Shown piece by piece: positions 21,963 to 32,416 of a stretch of 64,000 nucleotides of DNA. The DNA is from Siphonodentalium dalli (taxonomy: Eukaryota > Mollusca > Scaphopoda > Gadilida > Siphonodentaliidae), in the NCBI GenBank assembly GCA_032622095.1, contig CP136069.1:64030819-64094818 (forward strand). The letters are read 5' to 3'. Below the pieces are notes generated by a model, which was given only the letters and a program-made list of their open reading frames with translations, was not told the origin of the DNA and did not search any database. Positions within the stretch are counted from its first letter, which is position 1, and the number at the start of each line of letters is the position of its first letter. Both the position numbers and the translations under genes were made by a program.

Positions 21963-22190
21963 GGGGGCACTGTACACTAAATCTGGCCATTTGTGGGACC
22001 ATCTCCTTTTATACTCAACATAATATATGCTACAAACGAATGTATTTGAGCCATAGATTAGTGAAAAATACACTCATGTTATCTACAAATGATGCAAACA
22101 ACATGGTAATTATAATGAAAATGAATTAATGACTCGAGTCAAACTAGTTTTCATTATAATTACCATGTTTTAATTTCATTTACTCATAGC
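21963..22190. mobile_element. Family F inverted-repeat MITE
   Basis: Starts AGGGGGCACTGTACACTAA and carries the family F middle. ATAATTACCATGTT occurs in both orientations around GACTCGAGTC. A hAT-type element abuts its right edge. Confidence 0.8.
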
Positions 22191-22818
22191 CAGGGGAGCG
22201 GGAAACAACCAAGTGCTAGGGGGGCACAACTTCAAGAAAAGGGGACTTTTTAGTCTGAATAATTGGCATAAATGGCAAAACGGTCAAAATATTGATAATC
22301 ATACAGAATGATACAGCATTTTTAACAACTTTCCAGGACCTAGTTCATACTAATTTAATAAGAAGAGAGGTGACTAAAAAGTCCTTCCTATTCAAGCCAT
22401 AAGGAAATAGCATTCTGAGTAAAATGTAAAGTATGTTTCCCTAATTTCGCAGGCTTTGGTGTTTGCATCATTATCTGAGTCCCCGGGCAGTATATCAATG
22501 ATTTAGTATGTAAGGTGGGATATACTGTGACCGACTTGGTTGCAGTCCAATGCGACAAGTGTTGTCTGTCATGTTTGCAGCAGAGATATAATGAGTCTGT
22601 GATGACATTAACTATCTCCATACAATCGTACAGGATCTCGTTGAAGTGTTCTCATACTAATTTAAGGTAACATAATGAATATATTTGTTTCTTAGAACAT
22701 TATAACACTTCTGTTTTTGGTGACATATTAGGTATTCCTTAATACCATTCTATGGAGAATGAAATGGCACTTTTGCTATCCGAGTATACCCGCCCCCACC
22801 CCTGATCCAGTGCCTCTG
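22191..22818. mobile_element. Probable hAT-type element, 628 bp, non-autonomous
   Basis: Left end CAGGGGAGCGGG, right end the complement of CAGAGGCACTGG. The flanks CTCATAGC and ATCATAGT share six central bases, as a decayed 8-bp duplication would. The 77-codon reverse frame inside has no recognisable domain. Less secure than the elements at 4494 and 41270. Confidence 0.6.
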
Positions 22819-23339
22819 ATCATAGTCAATGGTTCAGCTATCTGTCAATGGTTGCATATTCGGGAGGTGAACTATGGACAGATGGGAGAATCACTGAAGT
22901 ATGATTGATTATTTGAATGGATTGAATCCCACCATATGAGCCACAATCATTTTTAATTAAAACAGTCATGTAATTCAGAATCCACACAAAAGCCTTTGCA
23001 ATCACCTGATCATTCTCATTTATCACCAGTGACCTAAAGACACACTGACATCATTCACATCAAGCCCAGGAGATCAAGTAACATTAAGTTCATTTGATAC
23101 CATACAGATGGTCTACCAGTAACATAATGAATGACATTATTAGTCGAAATCTCTTTATTTTTTTCAATGAAAATGACCCAAGATACAAATTGATTCCATT
23201 CAATGATATGCCAACATTGTTCTGCCAAAATGTCCTTTGCAGACTTGCACATGCCCAGGAATAAAGTTATTTGTCTAGAGGGACTTAATTTTGCCTTTAA
23301 TTTTTAACAAATAATGCATAACTTGATATGATGCATGAC
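22819..23339. other. No feature seen
   Basis: Nothing recognised. Confidence 0.5.
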
Positions 23340-23700
23340 AGCCTAATTATAGTTAGCTAACAAGAGCATCACTGGGGAAGGGCAAGATATGCCCATGATA
23401 ATTCCAACAAAGGGCCATAACTGGTGAAAATTTGCAGGCGAAACCAAATTTCGAACTTGACCTGTATATTGGGCTATAGTAAACTCATACCAAATTTCAT
23501 TCCATTTAGTTCAGACTTACTAAATTTATCATCCATAAATGAAAAATGAGTGTAAATTCCAATAAAAAGTGCCATTACTCTTGTGAAAATTAATGTGCAG
23601 AACCGATTCCGAACTTGACCAATATTTTGTGAAACCAAGTTTAATTCCATTCAGTTCAGACCAGAAACAAATTAAAGTGTCAATGACACTGTAGCTCAAC
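23340..23700 (+). repeat. Molluscan-style dispersed repeat
   Basis: Begins TAACAAGAGCATC and has two rounds of GGGCCATAACTGG-like text, CGAACTTGACCTGTAT and ATACCAAATTTCATTCCATT. The same phrases occur at 59068-59480 and 59800-60170. Confidence 0.65.
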
Positions 23701-23769
23701 TTGGAAAGGGAATAATTTCATGTGTTACAGTCAATGGAGGATTAGGAATGTGGAAAGTTGAAAGGCCTA

Positions 23770-24625
23770 GTTATGCAAAGAGTAAAATCCAAGATGGCTG
23801 CTGGCAGCCATGTTATTTTGCCGAATGACCCCAAAAAGACTCATTCCCATTTACATGTCATTGTTAACATCCATCACAAATTTCATGATGTTCGGACCAA
23901 AGATACGACTTATGGCCCGTGCCAAAGGATTTAGTCATGCAATGAGTAAAATCCAAGATGGTTGCTGGCGGACATGTTTTTGGCCGAATGACCCCAAAAT
24001 TACTCGTTCCCATCTACATGTCATTGTTAACATCCATGACAAATTTCATGATGATCGGACCAAAGAGACGACTTGTAGCCCGTGCCAAAGGATTAGTCAT
24101 GCAAAGAGAAAAATCCAAGATGGCTGCTGGCGGACATGTTTTTTGGCCGAACGACCCCATAATGTCTCGTTCCCATCTACATGTCAATATTAACATCCAT
24201 GACAAATTTCATGATGATCAGACGAACAGTACAACCTGTAGCCCATGCTAATGAATTGAATTTTGAAATCCAAGATGGCCACTAGCGGCCATGTTTTTTT
24301 GCCGAATGACCCCAAAATGACCCATTCCCATCTACATGTCAATGTCAACAGCCATGACAAATTTCATAATGATCCGACCAAAGGTACGACCTGTAGCCCG
24401 TGCCAAAGGATTTAGTCATACAAAGAGTAAAATCCAAGATGGCTGCTGGTGGCCATGTTTTTTGGCCGAACGACCCCAAAATAACTAGTTCCCATCTACA
24501 TGTCAATATTAACATCCATGACAAATTTCAAAATGATCAGACCAAAGCTACAACCTGTAGCCCTGCCAAAGGATTTAGTCATGCAAAGAGTAAAATCCAA
24601 GACGGCTGCTGGCGACCATTAGTCG
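23770..24625 (+). repeat. Tandem array, ~163-bp period, 5 units
   Basis: AATCCAAGATGGCTGCTGGC or variants begins units at 23788, 23952, 24114, 24269, 24433 and 24596. Each unit also has GCCGAATGACCCCAAAAT, ACATCCATGACAAATTTCAT and a GTGCCAAAGGATTTAGTCAT tail. Frames of 90-127 codons across it are repeat artefacts. Confidence 0.93.
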
Positions 24626-24734
24626 GTCTCAGAAACACGCTCCGTAGGGAAATGGTGTTCACTTTATATTGAGAATGGTTTCTAGGGTACTTTTCGATGA
24701 GGAATTTCATGGTGCCGGCTGATTTTTGAAAAAA

Positions 24735-25320
24735 GGTGCCCAAGTTAGGGTTTTAGGGGCCTGAACCCCAATTTCAGGTTTCAGCCCTTTTTCCTCAGAT
24801 TTCACACTATAAATAATATTTGTTAATTCAATTCACTTAAATGTAGTAAGCAGACATTAATGCTCATCATATTCCAGCGAATAATTTTTGTAAAATGAAC
24901 CAAAATTAGGGTTTTAGCAGCCTGAACCCCAATTTTGGGGTTCAGCCCTTATTCCCCAGATTGTATGCCTAAAAATATATTTGATTCTCCCCAATAAGTT
25001 TAATTTACTATGCAATAATATTGATATTCTTTGTACCATTTTTTAAGATAGTTTTAAGTTCTAAAATCAGGGTTTCAGGGGCCTGAACCCCAATTTTGGG
25101 TTTCAAACTTTTTGGTCAAATTTGACATTCTAGATAAATAATTTTTCTGTCTCTTTCACTTCAATTTAGTAGTTATTATCATTTCTAGTGTTGGTGCTGA
25201 TAGGATATTGCCCAAATTGTCACAAAATTAGGGTTTATGGGTCTGAACCCCCAATATTGAGGGTCTGAACCCCAATGTTGATGTTCTGCCCTAAAAACCC
25301 TAAATTGTGGGCCAGTTTTC
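24735..25320 (+). repeat. Tandem array, ~160-bp period, with TTAGGG-like cores
   Basis: Four units near 24746, 24905, 25064 and 25227. Each starts with TTAGGGTTTTAGGGGCCTGA or variants, followed by a palindromic CTGAACCCCAATTTTGGGG. The last unit ends in the inverted form CCCTAAAAACCCTAAA. The TTAGGG similarity may be chance. Confidence 0.85.
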
Positions 25321-26050
25321 CAGAATTGGCACTTTCTTCCAACTTATAATCCAAGCTACAGCTTCAAATACAGTTAGTATATCCTGTCCCAATTATTTGA
25401 ACAAATTATATCCATTTAACACCCAAAAATGTATAATAAAGATATAGAAAGCTCATTTTCTTTAAGATATTTGATAAATTGGCTTGTGTAAATCTTCAAT
25501 ATGATAGATAAAACGACTAATCAAGTAATTTCCAATTCAGGAATCTATGTTCCATTATATCTGGTTATTCCTAATTTTTGTTTAGCATTGTTCCGCTTCC
25601 GGTTCCATGTTTTTTGAATTATGGTCAACTTTGAAAAGTTCCAGAAGCACAAAATTTGAATACTGAAAATCAATCTGGAGTTACAAATATGGAAGGTGAG
25701 TAAAATTTTGCATTGAAACAATCAATTGTTATGATAATATATACATTGGGAGTGTTTATTTGATGAAATGAATCCAAACAAAATATTGAGATACAATTTG
25801 AGCTTTTTTCATAGTATGTGCATGTACATCTACAAGGTCAATGTTAGAGAAATATTTTTCACAAATAATTTTGTGACATATCATGATTTAAGCAAATGTT
25901 CATTTTTCTAAACCCTACTCTAACAATTTAAACGGAGAAAATTTTAATTCAAATGACTATGGCTTACTTAACCCTTATCTGTTGAAAAAAGTATGGAAAG
26001 CCATTTCATTAATAATTTAATTAATTTAGTAATATTTAACTCAAGATTAA

Positions 26051-26570
26051 CTCTTTCAAGATGAGAGCTGCGCAGGTGCATTAACCCTTTACCCAACAAA
26101 CCGGCCAAAACCGGCCAAATAAAGCTTCAACAGCCTAAAATATCTTCGGTCTGTCTCAATAGAACCATACACATATGGATATCATTGGAACCGGCTCCTT
26201 GACCTCATTGTGATAGTTACAGTTATGCCCTGTGCCAATGCATTCTCTTATATATGCGAGTCGACCATAGGTCGCCTCGCATATATAAGAGAATGCATTG
26301 GCCTAAAAAAAATCTTTTTTTAACAGTTTTTACCATTTTTTCTTACATTCTTTAACAATTTTATAATTTTTAATGTGTTAAGCCAATGCATTCTCTTATA
26401 TATGCGAGGCGACCTATGGTCGACTCGCATATATAAGAGAATGCATTGGCACAGGGCCGTTCTGTTGGGTAAAGGGTTAAGAACCATGTGCCAGTGCTTT
26501 ATCTTATCGATGTGAATTGCCCATACATTGATTGGCACAGGGTTTTCAGGAAGCTCCAGATATGAAATGG
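26051..26570 (-). mobile_element. Family C MITE split by family D
   Basis: TTAA (26047-26050) then CTCTTTCAAGATGAGAGCTG on the left. CAGGAAGCTCCAGATATGAA and ATGG before TTAA (26571-26574) on the right. Interrupted at its internal GCATTAA by the family D copy at 26085-26476. Only one degraded hairpin remains. Confidence 0.85.
26085..26476 (+). mobile_element. Family D MITE (TTAA type), 392 bp, nested
   Basis: TTAA on both sides. Ends CCCTTTACCCAACA and TGTTGGGTAAAGGG. Has AACCGGCCAAAACCGGCC near the left end and two ~69-nt hairpins. Other family C copies read GCAGCATTAAAGAACC uninterrupted, so TTAA is confirmed as the duplicated target. Confidence 0.95.
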
Positions 26571-26932
26571 TTAAGCAAAATTAATAAAATGTTTCCAACT
26601 CTAATATTCTGAATATTCTTCTAATTTCAGATGCTGATAAGTCACCAGTGGTGGAAGATGAGAGTCGCCAAGATAGTGCAGGTGTTCAAAGCACTAATGA
26701 TTACTTACCGGAACCAAAATTCACAGCGACACATGTTGCTCATGGCAGGGTGATGTGACAGATATGTTTCACTGGTTGTGACCAAAAAAAAACAGTAAGA
26801 GGGCAGGATTTCAGAAGATTACTGACAATGACAAATTTGAAAGTTTTGCCGAACAATGGAAGAGTGTTGTTCATTCATACAATAAAGTTCATGAAATGGT
26901 GAATTGGACAGATCCGAGAGAAATATGGGCTC

Positions 26933-27490
26933 ATAAACAGTGTAAGTCCTCCTTTTTCGAAGAAGCTCACATAAAGTCACAACATAAAATACTATCGCCT
27001 CCACAATCATCTCCGAAAGTTAACCAAATCCAGGACAAACTAAATTCAAATGATTCTGTTTCATCATCCATGGTTTGACGCAGTGCTAGGAGAGTTCTAA
27101 AGCACACATCATCATGGAAGAATGAGGAGAAGAAGAGTTGCATTACTAGTATATGTAATAAGGACATATACACCAAAGGAAGACTAATTCCTGTACAAAC
27201 AATTACAATAACACAGAAAGTTGAAACTACATTGAAAGAATTAGTCTTCCTTTGGTGTATATGTCCTTATTACATATAATGCAACTCTTCTTCTCCTCAT
27301 TCTTCCATGATGATGCATACTTTACAACTCTCCTAGAACTGCGTCGAACCGTGGGTGATGAAACAGAATCATTTGAATTTAGTTTGTCCTGGATTTGGTT
27401 AACTTTCGGAGATGATTGTGGAGGCGATAGTATTTTATGTTGTGACTTTATGTGAGCTTCTTTGAAAAAGAAGGACTTGCACTGTTCATC
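26933..27490. repeat. Foldback: pseudogene exon segment inverted and duplicated
   Basis: Arms 26933-27190 and 27238-27490 are reverse complements with small indels and about a 47-nt loop. The left arm is the 3' part of the broken gene; the right arm is its inverted copy. Both arms therefore show the same 67-69-codon frame running antisense to the original exon. Confidence 0.93.
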
Positions 27491-27530
27491 AAAAGACAGA
27501 CAAGCGGCTAGACAAGCTAATTCTAGTATA

Positions 27531-27644
27531 CAGTAATGCCCTAAGTAATCGACTCCTTAAGCACAGCAGAATTATGGGTAACTTTTCAGGATTTAGTTGG
27601 AATATGGGTTGTTGCCATTCATCGGAAAGCTCTCAGTATTACTG
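27531..27644. mobile_element. Family A with right arm deleted
   Basis: The left arm is complete to the centre (AAAGCTCTCAG) and joins directly to the last bases TATTACTG. TA lies on both sides. The deletion removes one arm from the axis outward. Confidence 0.9.
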
Positions 27645-28257
27645 TAATTATGCCTTTGTACAGGTGTCAGGCAAGGGCAAAGGCGGCTGTAGTCTCCGCC
27701 CTACCATCCCTGTTTGTACAAAGTCAGTTTTAATGTCAATTTCAATTTTATTAAAATATGCTATTGTTGTAACGGAAGGTCTTGAATCCTAGATATGTCT
27801 TTAAGAAGTATAAGAAATCAGTCGATGGTATCACTGATGAGATAGCCAATAGTCCAAATTCATACTGAATGTGCCAGACATGTGTGGACAATAAAAACAT
27901 CATAAAACACAGTAATTTATTCATGGAAATTATAGCCTACTGTGTAAAATCATTCACTTGGGTCATAAACTGTGCTGACTGGTGGTCAGTAAGGTGATTT
28001 GTGGGCGAAAGATAACAACTCATTAAATTTTATTAATTGCTCCTTAGCAATTAAAGCATTCGGTCCAGCTGGGAAGTCTAGTCAGATATTTAAAACTGAG
28101 GAAATTACAACAATGACTTCAAATCATGAAGGCAGGCTTTACAATCAGATGGGGATGAGACCAATCCCCATAAACATTATCCGGAGCATGGGGTATAAAT
28201 GGGAACATAGGGCCCAGCACCAACGCTGGGTCGTCCCGCACTCCTTAACAAGCCAAT
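27645..28257. other. No gene supported
   Basis: An 86-codon frame at 27999-28259 lacks recognisable content. The words ATAGGGCCCAGC and CAACGCTGGG near 28208 recur near 28530 as ATAGGGCCCAGC and CAACGTGGG, bracketing the minisatellite that follows. Confidence 0.45.
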
Positions 28258-28331
28258 GAAGATCAAGGCAAAGATCAAGGCAAAGATCAAGGCAAAGATC
28301 AAAGCAAAGATCAAGGCAAAGATCAAGAAGA
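28258..28331 (+). repeat. 12-bp minisatellite (AAGATCAAGGCA), 6 units
   Basis: Six near-identical units with one G-to-A change in the fourth. Lies in an unusually GC-rich 350-bp block bounded by the repeated ATAGGGCCCAGC word. Confidence 0.9.
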
Positions 28332-28720
28332 CGAAGACAAGAAGCAAGAATCCCTCGACGCTGTCACATCCAGATTCCAAGACCTCTCCACCCGACCCGC
28401 GGCCTGACTGATGAAGATACAATACACAAGAATATTCAAGACAGGACGTAAGGGCAATCTTCGGATGAGCCCATCACCGTCCTTATGCCGCCCTTCGGGC
28501 GGGCACGCAAATCCTTTCACTGCTGCCCATAGGGCCCAGCCCAACGTGGGAGAAAAAAAACCTATGTTGTTCAATAAATTATTGCTCATTCAATACAGTA
28601 TGCTCTTTTTTTAAAGACACCCCCTCCCACAACCAGCAGCATTGACCAAATATTTTTATTTTCAATTTCATGCCTGACACCATATTATTTCAGACCAATA
28701 TAGGTTAAAACTGTTCAATT

Positions 28721-29138
28721 TTAACTCTGAGTTTAGTGTGTCTGTCATTTGCAGAATGAGTTCCCCTGAGGGTGAATTTAGTGACGCTCTCCCGTATTGT
28801 GGGCAAGCATCACTAAATTCACCCTCTGGGGACCTCATTATGCTAAGGCCTCATCTTCTCTTGAAAGTTTCTTTATTATCAAATTTCTATAAAACTTCTA
28901 CACATAGATTCTATTTCTTTTTTTAGTTTAGATTCTCTATATCCCCAAATTTGCAGATGACACATTGCATAATCGATGTTCCCAATTTGGGAACTTCAAT
29001 CTGAGTCTATGTCTCCCTTAGCATATGAGGACATGCAGAAAGAGGTGCTAGCCCACTATGCAGGATAGCCGATAGCGTCACTAAATTCACCCTCTGTGGA
29101 CCTCTTTCTGCAATGACAGGCACACTAAAAACACAGGC
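28721..29138. mobile_element. Family B composite MITE
   Basis: Left end AGTGTGTCTGTCATTTGCAG with a terminal palindrome (28752-28842). The internal text AATTTGCAGATGACACATTG follows, then a right palindrome (29034-29115) and GCAATGACAGGCACACTA. The right palindrome has lost part of its centre. Confidence 0.88.
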
Positions 29139-29262
29139 TTAAAACTGTTCTGATAGTTTGATTTTCCAAATTTGTTTTCTCAGATCAAAGTCGACGTTTT
29201 CCTACTTTCTGGACTAAACTGCCTATCAGTTCGAAATTTTCCAACCATATAGGGGGTGTTAA

Positions 29263-29616
29263 CTCTTCCACGACTGGAGCTTCCTGGAATTTAGCAAAAA
29301 CCCTGTGCAAATGCATTCTCTTACATATGAGAGTCTCCCATAGGGAGCCTCACATATATATGAGAATATGCATTGGCCTAACAGATTTGACCTTGACATT
29401 GTAAGCCAGTGCATTCCCTTATATTTGCAAGTATCCCTATGGGAGCCTTGCATATATATGAGAATACACTGGCTTAATTACACGGTCAAGGTTAGTATTG
29501 TTAGGCCAATGTATTCTCTTATATATGCGAGGCTCCCTATGGGAGACTCTCATATATAAGAGAATGCATTGGCACAGGGTTTTCGCAAATTTTAGGAAGC
29601 TCCTATCATGGAATGG
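29263..29616. mobile_element. Family C variant with three hairpins and two like ends
   Basis: TTAA on both sides (29259-29262, 29617-29620). Both ends are of the same family C type: GACTGGAGCTTCCTGG on the left and the inverse of ATGATAGGAGCTTCC on the right. Three hairpins lie between (near 29308, 29406, 29502). It looks like two family C copies fused in inverted orientation. Confidence 0.88.
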
Positions 29617-29955
29617 TTAAGTTATTATTGTCTAGGAATCTGCATCTCTATAACTAGTGCTGATGCACTGTACTTAACATAGCTACATGCCACCCTATAT
29701 TATCATGAAATTCGCAATAATTCTTAACAAATGTCCATTCGGTTTCTGTATCTTATTCTTAATGTTTATTTTTTCTGCTCATATTGACATTGTTTATCAC
29801 ATCCACTTAACTATGGTTCCGTATACCACTCAAACTTCTCACTGCTAAGAATGTTGTCTCCATTTGTAGTAACTGCAATAAATTATTCAATATAATTAAT
29901 GACACAAATAGGTAACAATCTTATAAATATTATAGTACTCTCAACTCCTCTGGGT
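29617..29955 (-). repeat. Dispersed repeat P, copy 2
   Basis: Reverse complement of 16654-16982 over about 330 bp, with few differences. The left edge coincides with the TTAA at the right end of the three-hairpin family C copy. Confidence 0.9.
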
Positions 29956-30004
29956 TAAGCTGGAATTCCAAAAGTTGGAAACTTGAGGTACCAGTCAGTC
30001 AGTA

Positions 30005-30130
30005 CCAGTTGGAAATTTTCAATACAAAAAGGAGGGGGTGCGAATGGAATTACATGTACCACGACTTTGAAATTCAGTCAGGTTCTGAGGGGGAGAGTTA
30101 CAGTTGGAAATTCCAAGGTGGACACCCCCC
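30005..30130 (+). repeat. Copy of the GGGGGTGCRAATGGAATT repeat
   Basis: Shares GGGGGTGCGAATGGAATTAC and AGTTGGAAATTCCAAGGTGG with the poly-G repeat at 5229-5440, here with shorter G runs and ending in a short C run. Confidence 0.7.
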
Positions 30131-30319
30131 TCCCAGGCCCACACACAGAGACTCTACACTCTATAACCATGTCCCTACACATACCTACTCTTGGGAGCTT
30201 GGTAGATTTAGCATATGTTCATGTCCATTTAAGTGTAAATCCTCAAATGGCTTTACTCTGAGTCTTATGTGTCACTATTTTATAAATTCTAAATTCACAA
30301 CACATTATATTCTCACCTA

Positions 30320-30537
30320 CAGTAATGCCCGAAGGACAGGGGACCCTTTAACCACAGCAGAATTATGGGAATTTTTTCAGCATTTAATTAGTCGGAAATA
30401 TGGCTTGTTGCCATTCATTGGTAAGCTCTCACCGAGATCTTTCCGATGAATGGCAGCAAGCCATATTTCCGACTTAATCCTGAAAATTTTCCCATAATTC
30501 TGCTGTGTTTAGGGGTCGATTATTTAGGACATTACTG
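30320..30537 (+). mobile_element. Family A, asymmetric subfamily A2
   Basis: TA-flanked on the right and CTA on the left. Left GCCCGAAGGACAGGGGACCC, right GGGGTCGATTATTTAGGAC. Full length. Confidence 0.92.
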
Positions 30538-30889
30538 TACCCTTATAAATATGAAAGTAGGTTTAACCTAACTTCTAAATGATCGTACAGCAATCTGATT
30601 CAAGTTTTAAAAAACTCAACAACCATTCCTGTAGAGCACAAACAACATCTGCAGAAAGGTGGAATTCCTGCTGAGATTTCTTCATCTAATGACTCTCATC
30701 ACCAGGAGTGGCAGCATGGAACATGGCAAGCATATGTCCCTAGATTACCTCCCTTTGACGAACCAGATTACCCACCAGCTAATTCCCCTAAAGACCCTGT
30801 AACTTATGTCTACATGTCCAAATGAGCAGAATACTTTTATAAAGCAAAATTACAGAAATGTGTGGAGTGCGAACTACATCAATGAGTAT
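30538..30889. other. No feature seen
   Basis: A proline-containing frame near 30720-30820 is too short to support. Confidence 0.45.
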
Positions 30890-31050
30890 ATATAAGAGAA
30901 TGCATTGGCCAAACAATATTTACTTTGACCTTGTAAGCTAGTGCATTCTCTTATATATGTGAGGCTCTGTATGGGAGATTCACATTAAGAGAATGCACTG
31001 GCACAGTATCTTTTATGCTGCACCAGCATGGCTCCCGTCATATGAAAGGT
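30890..31050 (+). mobile_element. Family C MITE, left half missing
   Basis: Begins inside the right arm of the first hairpin (AAGAGAATGCATTGGCC). The second hairpin and the GGCTCCCGTCATATGAAAGG end before TTTAA are present. Confidence 0.85.
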
Positions 31051-31059
31051 TTAATTCAA

Positions 31060-31530
31060 CTGAATTGTTTTATTATACTTAATTAACTCCATGGTCAAAT
31101 AACTGTGCATCTTTTAATCTCATTAAACTAAATTTTGAACTAAATTTTTGCGGAGTTCCTTGTTCTGGCCTACACCATAAATCTTAACACACAAAACAAG
31201 CAGCATTCATTAGCATGTGAAAACTGTTCTTCTAGGGACCTCCCCCCTGCTGCCTGCTCATCACAGCATCAACACATTTGGTGAATAAAGAATGTGGTTA
31301 CAGGGTAAATTTAAACAACAGGTGGTTTGTGAAGCTGCATGCATAATGTGAAGTGGCAAATTATTTTACATTCTAACTCCGTGGACAAACAATGGTCCAT
31401 CTTTTAGTCCCCCTCAAACAAAAAATCTCAACAAAATATGTGTACGAGTGATCAACACTTCAAATCTGTGAATACAAAAAACTGAGTAAAACGACCTTCA
31501 TTAGCATGCGAATACTGACCTACTAGTTAA
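31060..31530 (+). repeat. Dispersed repeat H, copy 1
   Basis: Contains GGAGTTCCTTGTTCTGGCCT, TTCATTAGCATG, AGGGACCTCCCCCCTGCTGC and CACATTTGGTGAATAAAGAA. The same order of words recurs twice at 34160-34813. Two modules alternate, one with CTTTTAGTCCCCCTCAAAC. Confidence 0.75.
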
Positions 31531-32171
31531 AATTTGATATATTCTGTAATTCTGAATTTAAAGCCATGGAAGCGGTTGGTAATAATATTGAAATGTTATT
31601 GGAATTTCATGTTTGAACTTAGCTAGTAAATGTCAAGTGGGAAAAAGATATCGTACACAAGCATACATCACCTAAAATCATATGTTCTTCTTGAGGTGTC
31701 AAAATTTTATATATTTCGGCATTTGCCAGAATATGTTTGCACAGTGCTACAACTGATGATTTCTTGTGTTTTTATACCATGAAATAAGTGTTAGGTGACT
31801 CGAGTACCACCATTGCTGGTATTTGGCACTGGTAATTAATATATAATTTATTGAATAAATATGCAGCAGCAACTGATTGGCGATTATTTCACATGATCCT
31901 GGTGAACGCAAATTTCATATATTCACTTGAATATTTTTTGTGAATAAAAATAAAACAAACACATTAATATAATATCTCAATAATTCTCATTGTCCCATGC
32001 TATTATGAATGATAGAATGGTTTGGTGAGAGACTTAGTCTTACTCAACAGCATGAGCAATTGCACAAATGTTTTTTATTTTTGGGGGGGGGATTTAAAAA
32101 ACAATTTGTATTTTGCAAAGTTATTGGCGTGTTCATAAACCCACTAATTAAATTGGTGTTGCCCAATTTAA
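31531..32171. other. No feature seen
   Basis: AT-rich, nothing recognised. Confidence 0.5.
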
Positions 32172-32340
32172 CCCTTTCAGTGCCAAGTCTGATTTTTGTA
32201 TCAACCCATATTTCCTTGATCATTTTTCAAATGTATTGATTATAATAATGTGATACATTGATGGAAAGATTATCAATAAATTTGAAAAATGATCAAGGAA
32301 ATATGGGTTGATACAAAAATCGGACTTGGCACTGAAAGGG
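32172..32340. mobile_element. Family E palindromic MITE (TTAA type)
   Basis: 169 bp, TTAA at 32168-32171 and 32341-32344. Ends CCCTTTCAGTGCCAAGTC and its complement. The arms pair almost perfectly. Confidence 0.95.
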
Positions 32341-32416
32341 TTAACAACATAATTTCTATTTTTTTTTTTTATAAATTCCACTAAGAGGTTGCACTACTGA
32401 GTGGTCTTGTTCGCAG

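Larger units (their letters stand above)
25689..27190 (+). pseudogene. Broken two-exon gene fragment, zinc-binding-like residues
   Basis: A short first exon ATGGAAG (25689-25695) ends at a donor GTGAGT. An acceptor preceded by a pyrimidine run (AG at 26629-26630) opens exon 2 in phase, giving an acidic start MEDADKSPVVEDESRQDSAG. An in-frame TGA follows at 26756. A frameshift lies near 26810-26825. After it the frame reads KFESFAEQWKSVVHSYNKVH, then WAHKQCKSSFFEEAH, to a stop after SSSMV at 27076-27078; open text resumes beyond. CFTGC before and HKQC after the frameshift resemble zinc-ligand pairs. I do not recognise the family; it may be transposon-derived. The intron holds nested TTAA-type MITEs. 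The splice model is an inference from the sequence. Confidence 0.6.

Noticed and set aside
23810-24251. Overlapping 127- and 97-codon frames
   Set aside because: Periodic translations of the ~163-bp array in two frames.
30009-30449. 146-codon frame
   Set aside because: It starts in the poly-G repeat and ends inside a family A element; composition is not gene-like.
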